NCBI GenBank assembly: GCA_020073365.1
Contig: JAIQFL010000070.1
Coordinates: 1 to 39,864 of the forward strand
Length of the DNA: 39,864 nt
Origin: Terriglobia bacterium
GTDB lineage: Bacteria > Acidobacteriota > Terriglobia > Bryobacterales > Bryobacteraceae
Direction of reading: 5' to 3'
Shown piece by piece: positions 30,975-39,092 of this stretch (position 1 is the first letter of the stretch; every line of letters starts with the position of its first letter). The notes beneath the pieces were generated by a model. That model had not been told where the DNA came from. It was given only the letters and a program-made list of their open reading frames with translations, and made no database searches. A program made the translations under genes and the position numbers.

Positions 30975-31144
30975 GCTCGTTGGTTCGAGGAGAATCAGGA
31001 CCGGCTGCTGAAGCTGTTCGAGCAGGCATGGAAAGAGGGAGCACTGCGCATCGGCGGGAGGAGCGCCGGCATCACCGTGTCGAAGAAACGGAGTCTTTTC
31101 GGCCGCCGTTACAGGGTCCGATCAGACGCTGCCGTAATCATCGT
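30975..31144 (+). pseudogene. Relic of a CopG-type antitoxin gene, duplicate of 33033-33359
   Basis: In frame from 30975 it reads ARWFEENQDRLLKLFEQAWK, then EGALRIGGRSAGITVSKK, matching residues 16-54 of the intact antitoxin with a few changes. One A is missing in the run after AAGAAA, which shifts the frame; in the shifted frame similarity continues for a few codons (TESFRP). There is no start codon in frame: a TAG lies eight codons upstream. It is therefore a dead copy. The 3' end runs into the stop of the gene at 31138-32175 on the other strand. Confidence 0.85.
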
Positions 31145-32175
31145 CCCTGCGGAGGAGGGCGGTTGGCGTTCAAACGACGGTAAACCTCGCTGTGACGTTC
31201 CAGTTCCCTCAATTGACCCCCGACGCCGATCACGCGGTTCCGCCACTCTTGAGTGAGGCGCCAGTCGGCGGCGAAATATGGTCTCAACCGATACAAGGCG
31301 TCGCCCGGCTTTGAGGCTGCCACGTCTCTGCCGATCGAAGGAAGATAGTCACTGAGAAGGATATCCGTAGCTCGAAAGAACGCGACGAATTCTCGCGCCG
31401 CCAAGTCGGGATCTTCCGCAAAGTTGTAGGCAAATCCGTACGCGATCATCAAGGACTCGAAGACTTCTCGATCACCGCGGTCCAGGGAATTCCATAGGCC
31501 GATACAAGCCGTCCGATAGGGCTCTTCCGTGAAATAGACGGCGTGATTGAATTCGTGTTCCAGGATGTCCGGCCTCGGTACAGCGACGCTGATGAGGGCC
31601 GCATCCTTCTGGGATGTCGTGTAGGCGTCCTTCTGGGACAGCAGCAGTTTGGATTGGGTAAGGGCCGACAATAAGCGCTGCTCAAGCACATTGAGAATGA
31701 CGCCTTGCATGGTTGCCGCGGTAAAGAAGGCGGCCACCGTGGCCATCCGGAAATCCTTGCCGGCAGAGTATCCGGGGAAAATCTTACGAAGTTCGCCATC
31801 CGGGAGCACGACTCCCTTGCGGACCTCGGCGAAGACGCTGAGGCGGTCACCGGCGAGGTCCTGCGTTGCCAGATCCGCAAATTTCAACGCGTAGATAGGA
31901 TACCCCTCGAACTTCAAGGTCACAAAAGGCTGTCGCAGTGGGACTTGGGCGGCAGCCCATTGCTGCAGAGTTCGAAAGGAGGGGAACCTCGTGGCAGGCG
32001 GTGCTTCGGGAAGCAGTATCCGTTCCCACTCACGAAGACGGCGCTCCAACTGCGCTGCCTCTGTCCTGGACGTTGCGCTTTCCTGCGGATGAGCAAAGCC
32101 CCGGACGAAGCGCCCGCACAGAGTGAGTGCACCAAGGGTTTGGGCCAGCCGCGGCAAGAAATCACGTCGATCCAA
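31138..32175 (-). CDS. Putative exported HExxH metalloprotein of unknown family
   Basis: A 345-residue protein. The start is chosen as TTG at 32175 because GGGAGG lies five bases upstream and the product then begins MDRRDFLPRLAQTLGALTLC, a twin-arginine signal like that of the two TIM-barrel proteins. No ATG lies near. The middle part contains RPDILEHEFNHAVYFTEEPY, in which HEFNH fits the HExxH zinc-protease motif, embedded in a helix as expected; a later EFVAFFRATDILLSDY helix could give the third ligand through its glutamate. No family is recognised. If active it would be a periplasmic zincin; if not, a structural relative. Neighbours give no clue. Confidence 0.65.
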   Translation of the reverse strand: MDRRDFLPRLAQTLGALTLCGRFVRGFAHPQESATSRTEAAQLERRLREWERILLPEAPPATRFPSFRTLQQWAAAQVPLRQPFVTLKFEGYPIYALKFADLATQDLAGDRLSVFAEVRKGVVLPDGELRKIFPGYSAGKDFRMATVAAFFTAATMQGVILNVLEQRLLSALTQSKLLLSQKDAYTTSQKDAALISVAVPRPDILEHEFNHAVYFTEEPYRTACIGLWNSLDRGDREVFESLMIAYGFAYNFAEDPDLAAREFVAFFRATDILLSDYLPSIGRDVAASKPGDALYRLRPYFAADWRLTQEWRNRVIGVGGQLRELERHSEVYRRLNANRPPPQGR

Positions 32176-32249
32176 ACGAGCCTCCCGCGGACAATGACCC
32201 AAAAAGCCGCCAGAACTATTCCAGATACCTGCGCTTGGTCTGCCGATCT

Positions 32250-32516
32250 CTAACCGTGATGCTCGGATGGTCCGCTCAAATCCAGGACGGTCTCGACTCG
32301 CGGCGGCTGGTGCGGCCGCCTGGCGCGGCGGCGCTTGGACCACTCACAAACCGCTACGACCCCCACCAGCACGGTGGCGTCGATCACGATCCCGGGTTGG
32401 CGAAAGTCCGTCTGCAACCCCCACACGAACAGGCCGGCGATCACTGCCATGCTGCCGATCGTGATGAGCGGATGCGGCATCGGGATCGGTTTCAGGTCTC
32501 CATGTCTCGTTGCCAT
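32250..32516 (-). CDS. Small inner-membrane protein (88 aa)
   Basis: ATG at 32516 has GGAG seven bases upstream (CTGGAGCACGTT). The product begins MATRHGDLKPIPMPHPLITI and has two short hydrophobic stretches (ITIGSMAVIAGLFVWGL and IVIDATVLVGVVAVCEW) followed by a basic tail (SKRRRARRPHQPPR). It is probably a two-pass membrane protein with both ends inside. Function unknown; I do not recognise the family. A longer frame to 32858 has no ribosome-binding site and runs across unrelated repeats. Confidence 0.6.
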   Translation of the reverse strand: MATRHGDLKPIPMPHPLITIGSMAVIAGLFVWGLQTDFRQPGIVIDATVLVGVVAVCEWSKRRRARRPHQPPRVETVLDLSGPSEHHG

Positions 32517-32544
32517 AACGTGCTCCAGCATCAGTCTATCAAAC

Positions 32545-32606
32545 CTACCGAACCACGATGGTCGCATCCGGGCGGCTTGAGGTGTTGCCCAGGGTGATCG
32601 CGACCG
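32545..32606 (-). pseudogene. Tail relic of a second TIGR03437 protein gene
   Basis: On the minus strand it ends VAITLGNTSSRPDATIVVR and a stop; the large protein at 33411-37658 ends VAITMGNTSSRPDATITLR. The DNA is the same at about 57 of 62 positions (32545-32606 against 33411-33472), and similarity stops at both edges. The rest of the gene is not present in the 140 bp beyond. A toxin-antitoxin pair now lies between the two tails. Confidence 0.8.
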
Positions 32607-32740
32607 GTGCTTGGTTGGTCCTGGGGTCAGCCAGGTCGTCGCGGGCGACCAGTTGTTGTGAGTCATGGACCACTCAGGGGTGCGCACGGCGTTTTTCGAC
32701 GCGATGCATTGTATGGACAAAGGGTATACACTGAGACTGG

Positions 32741-33040
32741 ATGCCCGGCGCACGAAAGCCGCTTTTCGACTGGAACGAGGCCAACACGACGCATCTTGCC
32801 AGGCATAAGGTCGCACCGGATGAGGCCGAGCAGGTTGTTTTTGGCGCTTCGCTCCCACTAAAGACCGAAGAGCGGAGTGGTGAGGACCGGCACACTGAAC
32901 TGGGCGAAACCAACGCCGGGCGGCTGCTCGTGGTTGTGTGGACCTGGCGGCGGCGAAAGATCCGGGTGGTGACCGCGTTCCCTGCGAATCGAAAGTGGCG
33001 CGCCTTGTGGCGGCGCATTAAGGGAGGGCACGATGCCTAA
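32741..33040 (+). CDS. brnT: BrnT family ribonuclease toxin
   Basis: A 99-residue toxin: KPLFDWNEANTTHLARHKVA, PDEAEQVVFGAS match the BrnT pattern (F-x-W-D/N-E-A-N ... H-x-x-x-H ... EAExV). ERSGEDRHTELGET and LLVVVWTWRRRKIRVVTAFP form the RelE-like beta-sheet, ending in the AFPANRK segment typical of the family. BrnT cuts RNA and is neutralised by its antitoxin. The stop lies inside the next gene (8-bp overlap with the antitoxin start at 33033), as is usual for toxin-first pairs. Confidence 0.88.
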   Translation: MPGARKPLFDWNEANTTHLARHKVAPDEAEQVVFGASLPLKTEERSGEDRHTELGETNAGRLLVVVWTWRRRKIRVVTAFPANRKWRALWRRIKGGHDA

Positions 33041-33359
33041 AAAGAAACTGGCCGAGACGCGAACCGAAGCGGAAGAGGCTCGTTGGTTCGAGGAGAATCA
33101 GGACCGACTAATAAAGCTGTTCGAGCAGGCAGGAAAAGAGGGAGCACTGCGTATCGGCGGGAAGAGCGTCGGCATCACTCTGTCGAAGAAAACGGAGTCA
33201 CTTCGGCCGTCGCAAAAAGTGATGCTGCGTATTCCGGCCGGCGATCTCGATCGCGCGCGGCGTCAGGCCGGGAGCATGGGGATCGGCTACCAAACTTATA
33301 TTAAGATGCTGCTACGCGAGGGCCTGGATCGCCAGGAACGGGCGAGACGCCGCGGATAG
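33033..33359 (+). CDS. CopG/BrnA-type antitoxin
   Basis: A 108-residue DNA-binding protein. MPKKKLAETRTEAEEARWFE is the toxin-binding region; the C-terminal part, LRIPAGDLDRARRQAGSMGI followed by GYQTYIKMLLREGL, is a ribbon-helix-helix domain of the type found with BrnT toxins and related CopG antitoxins. The N-terminal part is longer than in classic BrnA and carries an additional IGGKSVGITLSKK segment. Overlaps the toxin by eight bases. A relic of its first half is found at 30975-31144. Confidence 0.88.
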   Translation: MPKKKLAETRTEAEEARWFEENQDRLIKLFEQAGKEGALRIGGKSVGITLSKKTESLRPSQKVMLRIPAGDLDRARRQAGSMGIGYQTYIKMLLREGLDRQERARRRG

Positions 33360-33410
33360 GTCTAGCGGATCCCGATGCGCGACTGAACTTCTGCAGCTCA
33401 GTAGCTATAG

Positions 33411-36400
33411 TTACCGAAGCGTGATGGTCGCATCCGGGCGGCTCGAGGTGTTGCCCATGGTGATCGCGACCGCGTTCGCGCCGGCCTTCAGCGACGCGGG
33501 CACCTTGACATTCACCTGGAGCAGCCCGGCGACGGCTTCGGGAGCCGCGCCCGCATACACGATCTCGGCGTCCACCCCGCCAATTCGGACGCTCACGGGC
33601 GCAACGGGCTTGGGAACCACCTTGCCCGCGATTCGGCCATTGACGCCGCCGGGTGTAGTCTGCCCCTCTCCCGTGGCGTACAACGCGACCACCGACCCCG
33701 CGGGCGCGCCGTTTTGCGGGCCGTTGAGCGTGCCGTCCTCATTCTGGGCAGCTACCTGCCCACTGCCGGAAGAATCCGCCGTGAAGAATGCCGGCGCGGC
33801 CGCGGCCACCTGCAGTGTCGCCGGCTGCGTACTCTGGCCGTTGCGCACCACCACCATCTGCGTGGTCTGTTGACCCGCCACTTCGTACGGTACGATGGCG
33901 CTCACCACCTGCGCCGCGACATACACCAGCGGCGCGGGGATGCCGTCGAAGAACACCTGCGTGCCGCTCAGCGTGGAAGCCAGCTTTCCTTGGGCGGTCA
34001 GTTGCGCGGTGGTCAGATTGGCCGGTCCGATGCCGCTGCCGAAGATCGTGACGATTTCTCCCGGCGCGACGGGACCCGCCTGAAAGCTGGCCGCATTGGC
34101 AACGGCCGTGGCGCCCAGCGAAACTGACGGCGGTTCCTGAATCGTAACCATGGAAACGGCCTGCAGCGCGGGGTTGGAGAAGCTCTGCGCGGTGATCGTC
34201 ACGGTGCTGGGTGAAGCCGCCGGCGGGGCGGTGTAGGTCCCATCCGGTGCGACGAAGCCAACCTGCGGTGAAACCGTCCAGCGCACCGCCGCGTTCGGAA
34301 GGTTCTGCGCGATGGCCTGGAAGCGGCGCGTGTCTCCCGGCTTTATGGTCACCTCCGCGGGACCGACGTCCAGGGCGGGTGTGCCTGGCGACGGACCTAC
34401 CCCGATGTACAACGCCGCCAGGTCGGACACAGCCCCCGTGGAAAGCGAGGCAGTCTCAATCGCGTAGGTGGCGCCTTGGACCACCGGGAAGATGAGCGTG
34501 GCGTCCTGTATGGGACCGGCCGAATCCTTGGGCACGGTGGCGCAGGCCAGCTCGCCGCCGAGCGAGCCTGCATTCAGAGGGTAGGCCGCGATCGCGATTC
34601 CCGAATTCGCCGAAGAGTTGTCGCTGCGCAGCGACTCGACCGAAACCTGTATATTGCCGCTGGCCGGGGCCGTGAACGTCAACCATCCCGTCCGGAAATT
34701 CACCGAGCCCGTGCAGGAGTGCCGGGGGTCGTTTGCGTTCGCCGTGAGCGCGCTGTTACTACCAAAGCCTTCAAACGGGAGCGACGCGATGACATACGAC
34801 CGTGAGACCTCATCGCCAATTGTGGAGCTCACGGCGCCGGCCTCGGTGACGATGAGTATCTGGTTCTGTACCAGCAGCGTGTTGGTACGGGTCGAAGTGG
34901 TGTGGTTGGCCGGCACCGTGAGGAATACCTTCCCGCTTCCGGAGCCGTACGCCGGGCCTTGTGCCGAGGCGAATGCGGTGCTCGCCGTTACCGGAGGAAT
35001 CACGGACCAGGCGCAGCCGGGCGACGTGGTGAGGTCTACCGAAAACGTTCCGCCGTTGGCATCCAGCGCCAGGCTCGACGGTGAAATCGAGTAGGTGCAC
35101 GGAGTCGCTCCCCCACCGCTCAGCGGGACCCGCCAAACCCCGCGGCCGTAGGTGAAGGCGTAGAGGTATTTCGTGCCGCCGGTCCGGTCGATCGCGAGCG
35201 TGGTGGTGATGGCGTTGGCAAACGGGTTGTCATCGCGAACCCACGTTCGGCCGCCATCGAAGCTGGCGTATACGCCGAGATCGGTACCGATGTAGAGCCG
35301 ATTGGAATCGTCGGGGTCCACTAGCAGCGTCTCCACGGGGACGTCGGGCAGGCCGGTGCTGCCGGCGCCGTCGATCCCGGCCCACGTCACGCCTCCGTCG
35401 GTGGAGCGATAGACGTGTTGGTCGCCGGGCGCGGTGTTGAACGTGGTGTAGGTCGCGTACACGGTGGAAGGCTGCCGCGTGTCGAACTCCAGGTGCGATA
35501 CGTTTCCCGACCGCGGCTGGACGGAAGCCCACACGGTGTCCCCGGTGGCGGCGAGCGTGTCGGTATTGCGGAAGATTCTTCCGTGACTCATTCCGAACAG
35601 GACCAGGTTGGGGTCCGCCGGCGAGACCGCGATCGACCGGATGTTGTCCAGGGCTCCGGTCACCGCATCGACGGGCGCGCTGGCGGCGGTCCAGTGCGCG
35701 GCTCCATCTTCGGTGCGCCACAGTTGCGCGCCACCCACATAGAGGCGCAGCGAATTGGTGGGGTCGAACAGGTACCAGGCGATAAACGGGAAGTTGCCGG
35801 AGTCCTCGGTGATTCCGGTGGTGGCATTCCGAAAGTTATTGCCGCCGTCGACGGACTTGGCCATCGCCCCGTGAACGTACTCCACATAGACGATGCCGGC
35901 GTTGGCAGGGTCCACCCGGGAAACGCCTCCATCGCCGCCATAGATGTAGTCCCACTGGTTGGGACCGCGGGCGTCGCTGCCGCGCACGGTTTGGTTGTCC
36001 TGCGTCCCGCCGACATAAGCGCCGCCGCCCGGATAGGGCACTCCGTGATAGAACTGCGTGGTTCCGTAGCCGTTGTTGAGCGTGGTCCAGGTAACCGCGG
36101 AACCCTGGGAGGAGCAGGTCCCGGTCTTACCCCTGGCTTGCGTGGTCTTGTATACGCCGCCGTCGTTGACGTTGTACAGCACCTGGTTGGCGGCTCCGTC
36201 GAAGCCGGGGTCAAAGGCCAGGAGGTGCTGATCGGGGTGGTCGCCGATGTAGGCGTAGCCCCAATTGGCGCCGCCGTCGTCGGAGCGGAAGATGCCAATC
36301 CCCGCCGCCCACACGCGGTTCGGGTCCACCGGATCCACCGCCAGCGCCAGGTTGTATCCGGCCTGGCCGTTGAAATTGGGATTGCTCCCGTTGCAGAAGG

Positions 36401-37658
36401 AATTGCCGAAAGAGTAGGCGCTGTCCACGCTGAGAATGCCGGAGTTCAGCCGGTTCGCGTCCTGGTTGGAGGTGCGGGTCTCCCAGGTGCCGGGGTTCCC
36501 ATTGTTGGTGGAGCGGTAAACCGCCAGTAGCGCCTTGGCGAAGCGGCCGGTGTCGCTGGTCACGGATACGGCGTAGATGGTGCCCGGTTGCGAGGGCGCA
36601 ACCGCGAGAGCCGTGTACCACATGCGCGGATCGGAATGCACCATGGCCCACGTTCCGCCTCTCGCCGCATCGGAATTACGAAAGATGGCATATTGCAGGC
36701 TGCCAGGCGGATGGCACACGGCGAAGACCACGTCGGCGGGCTGGCCCGGTTGCACGGCCACATCGAAGCAGCCGTGGGTGGTGCCGCCGGTGAGCGTGGG
36801 GGCGGGGCCCCCATCGGGTGAGGCCAGCGACAGCGTCCAGGATGCGCCGCCATCGGTGCTGGCCCACAGGCCGGTGTTGGTGGCCGCGTAAACCTGCGAA
36901 GAGGCGGCGCGGCTCACGGCCAGGTTGTTCACGAAATAGAAATCGGCAGTGCTGGTGGCGGCCAACTGGTTCCAGGTCTGGCCGCCGTCGGTGGTTTTGA
37001 AGATCCCCGCGCCGCGCCAGTTCTGGGTCTGCTCTCCGGTCCCCGCGTAGAGGGTATTGGGATCGTTGGGGTCGATCACCAGGGAATTGATGGAGAGCAC
37101 GGGCGCAAAGTCAGTTTGCGGCTTCCAGCTCTTTCCGCCGTCGGTCGACTTCCAGACTCCGCCGGTGGCGCCTCCCAGCCACATGGTGTTGGAGTCCCGT
37201 GGGTGGATCACCAGCCCGCGCGTCCGCCCGCCTACGTTGCCGGGGCCCAGCGACTCCCACGTGCCAAAGGTCGCGGCGGCATCGGAAGCGACCTCGCTCA
37301 GGAGGCGCCCTGCGCGCAGGGAGTACCGGGGCATGCGCTGGGCATGGCGATCGGCCTCCAGGTAGCGTTCTATGGGAAGCAGTCCACCGCCGGGGACGCG
37401 CTGCTCGATGAAGTACTGGGCGGCGCCGAAGGGGTCGTCCTCGTGGAGGTCATCGGCCAGGGGCTGGGGGCCGGGGGCTATTGCCGCGGGGCCAGGGGCC
37501 GGGGGCCGGGGGCCAGGGGCCAGAGGTTTAGGCTCCGCCCCGCGTTGCAGCGCGGGCTGAAGCGGCGGAGGGGCGAGCGAGACCGGTCTCGGGCGGGCGC
37601 AGGAAAACAGTAGCGCCGCGGCCAGGGAAGATGTGGCGAGAGCTATGAGTTTGGACAC
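33411..37658 (-). CDS. Large lipoprotein with BNR/sortilin-type propeller, BACON, Ig-like and TIGR03437 domains
   Basis: A 1415-residue exported protein with a lipoprotein signal (LAAALLFSC, Cys20). A Pro/Ala/Gly-rich linker (about 24-70) follows. From about 130 to 850 there are repeated BNR/Asp-box blades such as GVWKSTDGGKSW, IFKTTDGGQTWNQL and VYASFDGGRTW, giving beta-propellers of the sortilin/Vps10 kind. At 853-925 is a BACON domain (CTYSISPSSLALDANGGTFS), then a PPC-like beta-domain, an Ig-like domain (about 1095-1185) and, from 1186 to the end, the TIGR03437 domain (NAASFQAGPVAPGEIVTIFG ... TSSRPDATITLR) so far known mainly from Solibacter relatives. It is probably displayed on the cell surface and binds polysaccharide or protein. 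The gene at 37735 is 76 bp upstream on the same strand. Confidence 0.92.
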   Translation of the reverse strand: MSKLIALATSSLAAALLFSCARPRPVSLAPPPLQPALQRGAEPKPLAPGPRPPAPGPAAIAPGPQPLADDLHEDDPFGAAQYFIEQRVPGGGLLPIERYLEADRHAQRMPRYSLRAGRLLSEVASDAAATFGTWESLGPGNVGGRTRGLVIHPRDSNTMWLGGATGGVWKSTDGGKSWKPQTDFAPVLSINSLVIDPNDPNTLYAGTGEQTQNWRGAGIFKTTDGGQTWNQLAATSTADFYFVNNLAVSRAASSQVYAATNTGLWASTDGGASWTLSLASPDGGPAPTLTGGTTHGCFDVAVQPGQPADVVFAVCHPPGSLQYAIFRNSDAARGGTWAMVHSDPRMWYTALAVAPSQPGTIYAVSVTSDTGRFAKALLAVYRSTNNGNPGTWETRTSNQDANRLNSGILSVDSAYSFGNSFCNGSNPNFNGQAGYNLALAVDPVDPNRVWAAGIGIFRSDDGGANWGYAYIGDHPDQHLLAFDPGFDGAANQVLYNVNDGGVYKTTQARGKTGTCSSQGSAVTWTTLNNGYGTTQFYHGVPYPGGGAYVGGTQDNQTVRGSDARGPNQWDYIYGGDGGVSRVDPANAGIVYVEYVHGAMAKSVDGGNNFRNATTGITEDSGNFPFIAWYLFDPTNSLRLYVGGAQLWRTEDGAAHWTAASAPVDAVTGALDNIRSIAVSPADPNLVLFGMSHGRIFRNTDTLAATGDTVWASVQPRSGNVSHLEFDTRQPSTVYATYTTFNTAPGDQHVYRSTDGGVTWAGIDGAGSTGLPDVPVETLLVDPDDSNRLYIGTDLGVYASFDGGRTWVRDDNPFANAITTTLAIDRTGGTKYLYAFTYGRGVWRVPLSGGGATPCTYSISPSSLALDANGGTFSVDLTTSPGCAWSVIPPVTASTAFASAQGPAYGSGSGKVFLTVPANHTTSTRTNTLLVQNQILIVTEAGAVSSTIGDEVSRSYVIASLPFEGFGSNSALTANANDPRHSCTGSVNFRTGWLTFTAPASGNIQVSVESLRSDNSSANSGIAIAAYPLNAGSLGGELACATVPKDSAGPIQDATLIFPVVQGATYAIETASLSTGAVSDLAALYIGVGPSPGTPALDVGPAEVTIKPGDTRRFQAIAQNLPNAAVRWTVSPQVGFVAPDGTYTAPPAASPSTVTITAQSFSNPALQAVSMVTIQEPPSVSLGATAVANAASFQAGPVAPGEIVTIFGSGIGPANLTTAQLTAQGKLASTLSGTQVFFDGIPAPLVYVAAQVVSAIVPYEVAGQQTTQMVVVRNGQSTQPATLQVAAAAPAFFTADSSGSGQVAAQNEDGTLNGPQNGAPAGSVVALYATGEGQTTPGGVNGRIAGKVVPKPVAPVSVRIGGVDAEIVYAGAAPEAVAGLLQVNVKVPASLKAGANAVAITMGNTSSRPDATITLR

Positions 37659-37663
37659 TGTCG

Positions 37664-37683
37664 GTCAATTCTAGTCAATTCTA
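37664..37683 (-). repeat. 10-bp tandem repeat next to the start of the large lipoprotein gene
   Basis: GTCAATTCTA occurs twice without a gap (37664-37673, 37674-37683). On the minus strand this reads TAGAATTGAC twice, so each unit holds a -10-like TAGAAT and a TTGAC. The start codon is six bases away. Confidence 0.7.
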
Positions 37684-37734
37684 ATAACGGCGTGGGTGGC
37701 GGAGCAAGGGAGCGCCGCGACAGCGGAATTGGGG

Positions 37735-38502
37735 TCATTTTTGGGCATCGGCGTAGCAATCGTGGGGAAAGCAGACGGGACAACGCTTCCATTCCAGAGG
37801 CTCGATTGGGTCAAAGGGGCAGCCACTCCCGGGAATGTGGAAGGGGAGCGGTTTTTGGCTGGCCTTTTGGGGGGCCGAAGGGGGCGGAGTGGAAGCTGAC
37901 GGAACGAACTGGGTGGCGTGGCTAACGGACTTGTTTTCAGCGGGTTGCGGGGTGGGCTGGGGGGCTTGGGTGGGGGCGAGGACGGGTTTTGGTTCGGGAG
38001 TGTGGCTCTCGCGAGAGACTTCGGAGGAGGGAGGGGGATCGGGGTCAAGGGGGAGCGCCTGGAGGCGTTCGAGTTCATGGACGGCGTCGCGGTAGTTGCG
38101 CTGGGTGGAATTGACGGTGCGCTGGAGGCGGGTGAGGGTGCGATCGCAGTTGTGGAAGGCTTGGCCGAGCGGGGCGTTGGGGCTGAGCTCGTAAGCGCGC
38201 TCCATTTCGTAGATCCAGACCTGGGCTTCGGCGGCGGCGAGGCGGCGGAGGGTCCAGGTGGAGCGGACCAGGATATCGACCTGGTCGCGCTGCTCTGGAA
38301 GGCCGGGTTGGTAACGCTGGAAGTACTCTTCGGTGAGGGTGGCGAGATGGGCGGGATCTTCGCCGGGAATGATGAGTGAGTTGGCATAGATGCCGGTTTT
38401 GAGGGCATTCATGCGGGAACGGGCCTTGCCGGCGGCGGAGCGCGGGCCCGTGGAACGGTTGGGATGGGCGCCATCGGCGCCGGGTTTTGGAGGTTTCTTC
38501 AT
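37735..38502 (-). CDS. Uncharacterised protein with N-terminal 'GPRSAAGKARSRMNALKTG' motif
   Basis: A 255-residue protein. Its first third has NRSTGPRSAAGKARSRMNAL and then helices (HLATLTEEYFQRYQP ... VRSTWTLRRLAAAEAQVWI), a pattern I recognise from many acidobacterial and planctomycete paralogues with no known role. The middle (about 150-215) is a Pro/Ser/Thr-rich low-complexity linker. The C-terminus has five cysteines, among them CPFD, CPVCFPHDC, which could bind zinc. There is no signal peptide. The start ATG at 38502 has no ribosome-binding site; a terminator-like hairpin with a T-run ends 12 bases upstream. Confidence 0.75.
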   Translation of the reverse strand: MKKPPKPGADGAHPNRSTGPRSAAGKARSRMNALKTGIYANSLIIPGEDPAHLATLTEEYFQRYQPGLPEQRDQVDILVRSTWTLRRLAAAEAQVWIYEMERAYELSPNAPLGQAFHNCDRTLTRLQRTVNSTQRNYRDAVHELERLQALPLDPDPPPSSEVSRESHTPEPKPVLAPTQAPQPTPQPAENKSVSHATQFVPSASTPPPSAPQKASQKPLPFHIPGSGCPFDPIEPLEWKRCPVCFPHDCYADAQK

Positions 38503-38510
38503 AAGAATAG

Positions 38511-38555
38511 AAAAGGCCGGGGCTCCCCGGACGATGTCAGTCGGGGAGGCCGGCC
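38511..38555 (-). terminator. Terminator-like hairpin directly before a start codon
   Basis: On the minus strand GGCCGG and CTCCCCG (38555-38542) pair with CGGGGAG and CCGGCC (38529-38515) with a single internal bulge around a 12-base loop; TTTTCTATTCTT follows and then ATG. It has the form of an intrinsic terminator but lies where a leader should be, so it may be an attenuator for the 255-residue protein gene. Confidence 0.7.
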
Positions 38556-39092
38556 TGTCGGTAGTTTTCGATATCTACCTGATTTTATGGTGGCACACGA
38601 GAATTGGGCGAGGGACTATTTGAGGCCGTAAAGTCCTGAAAAGAGGGAGACGAATTATTTCCTGAGTCGGTCACCGCCAGGCGGCCAAGATCCGGAACGC
38701 CCGTCAAGCTGAGCGATGGACGCGCGCCCGGCCATAGTCGATTCGGGTGAAAAAGAGGCGCGACTCCCCGGCACTCTTCATCAGAAAATCACGCCTAGAC
38801 AGATGATGTGGTCCAGGTCGTCTTTGCGGCCCCGAGCTGGGAGCGCTGCAATATTCAGCGGTTGATCCGATGAGTGGAGGGATTACACGAGACAAAAAAA
38901 TCTGAAATCCTTATTTAAGGGGACGGAGCCATTACGTATGGGACTGAATGGAAGAGAAACCCGCGAAAATTCGGCTCTTTTCAGCGCAGATTGCGCTTAA
39001 ATATATACGCGGTCCAAGCCGTTTTCGCGGCCCTGAGTTTCGAGCGCTGCAATATTCAACGGCTGGTCAGATAAGTGGAGGAAATGTACACG
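38556..39092 (+). other. 537-bp non-coding region with a duplicated leader
   Basis: No gene is visible. The stretch is occupied by two related units of about 170 bp described below, ending at the S53 protease start. To the left of them (38556-38773) I see nothing distinctive. Confidence 0.7.
38774..38945 (+). repeat. Leader copy 1 (decayed) of the S53 protease gene
   Basis: Aligned with 38975-39146 at an offset of 201-202 bp. Shared blocks include CTCTT, GGTCCA, GAGCGCTGCAATATTCA, AGTGGAGG, TACACGA and TTACGTATGGG. Where copy 2 has the start codon (ACACGATGAAG) copy 1 has ACACGAGACAA, and its following codons contain a stop, so it no longer starts a gene. Confidence 0.8.

Noticed and set aside
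38975-39092. Known riboswitch in the S53 leader
   Set aside because: I could not match it to the cyclic-di-GMP or any other riboswitch pattern I know; only the duplication is supported.
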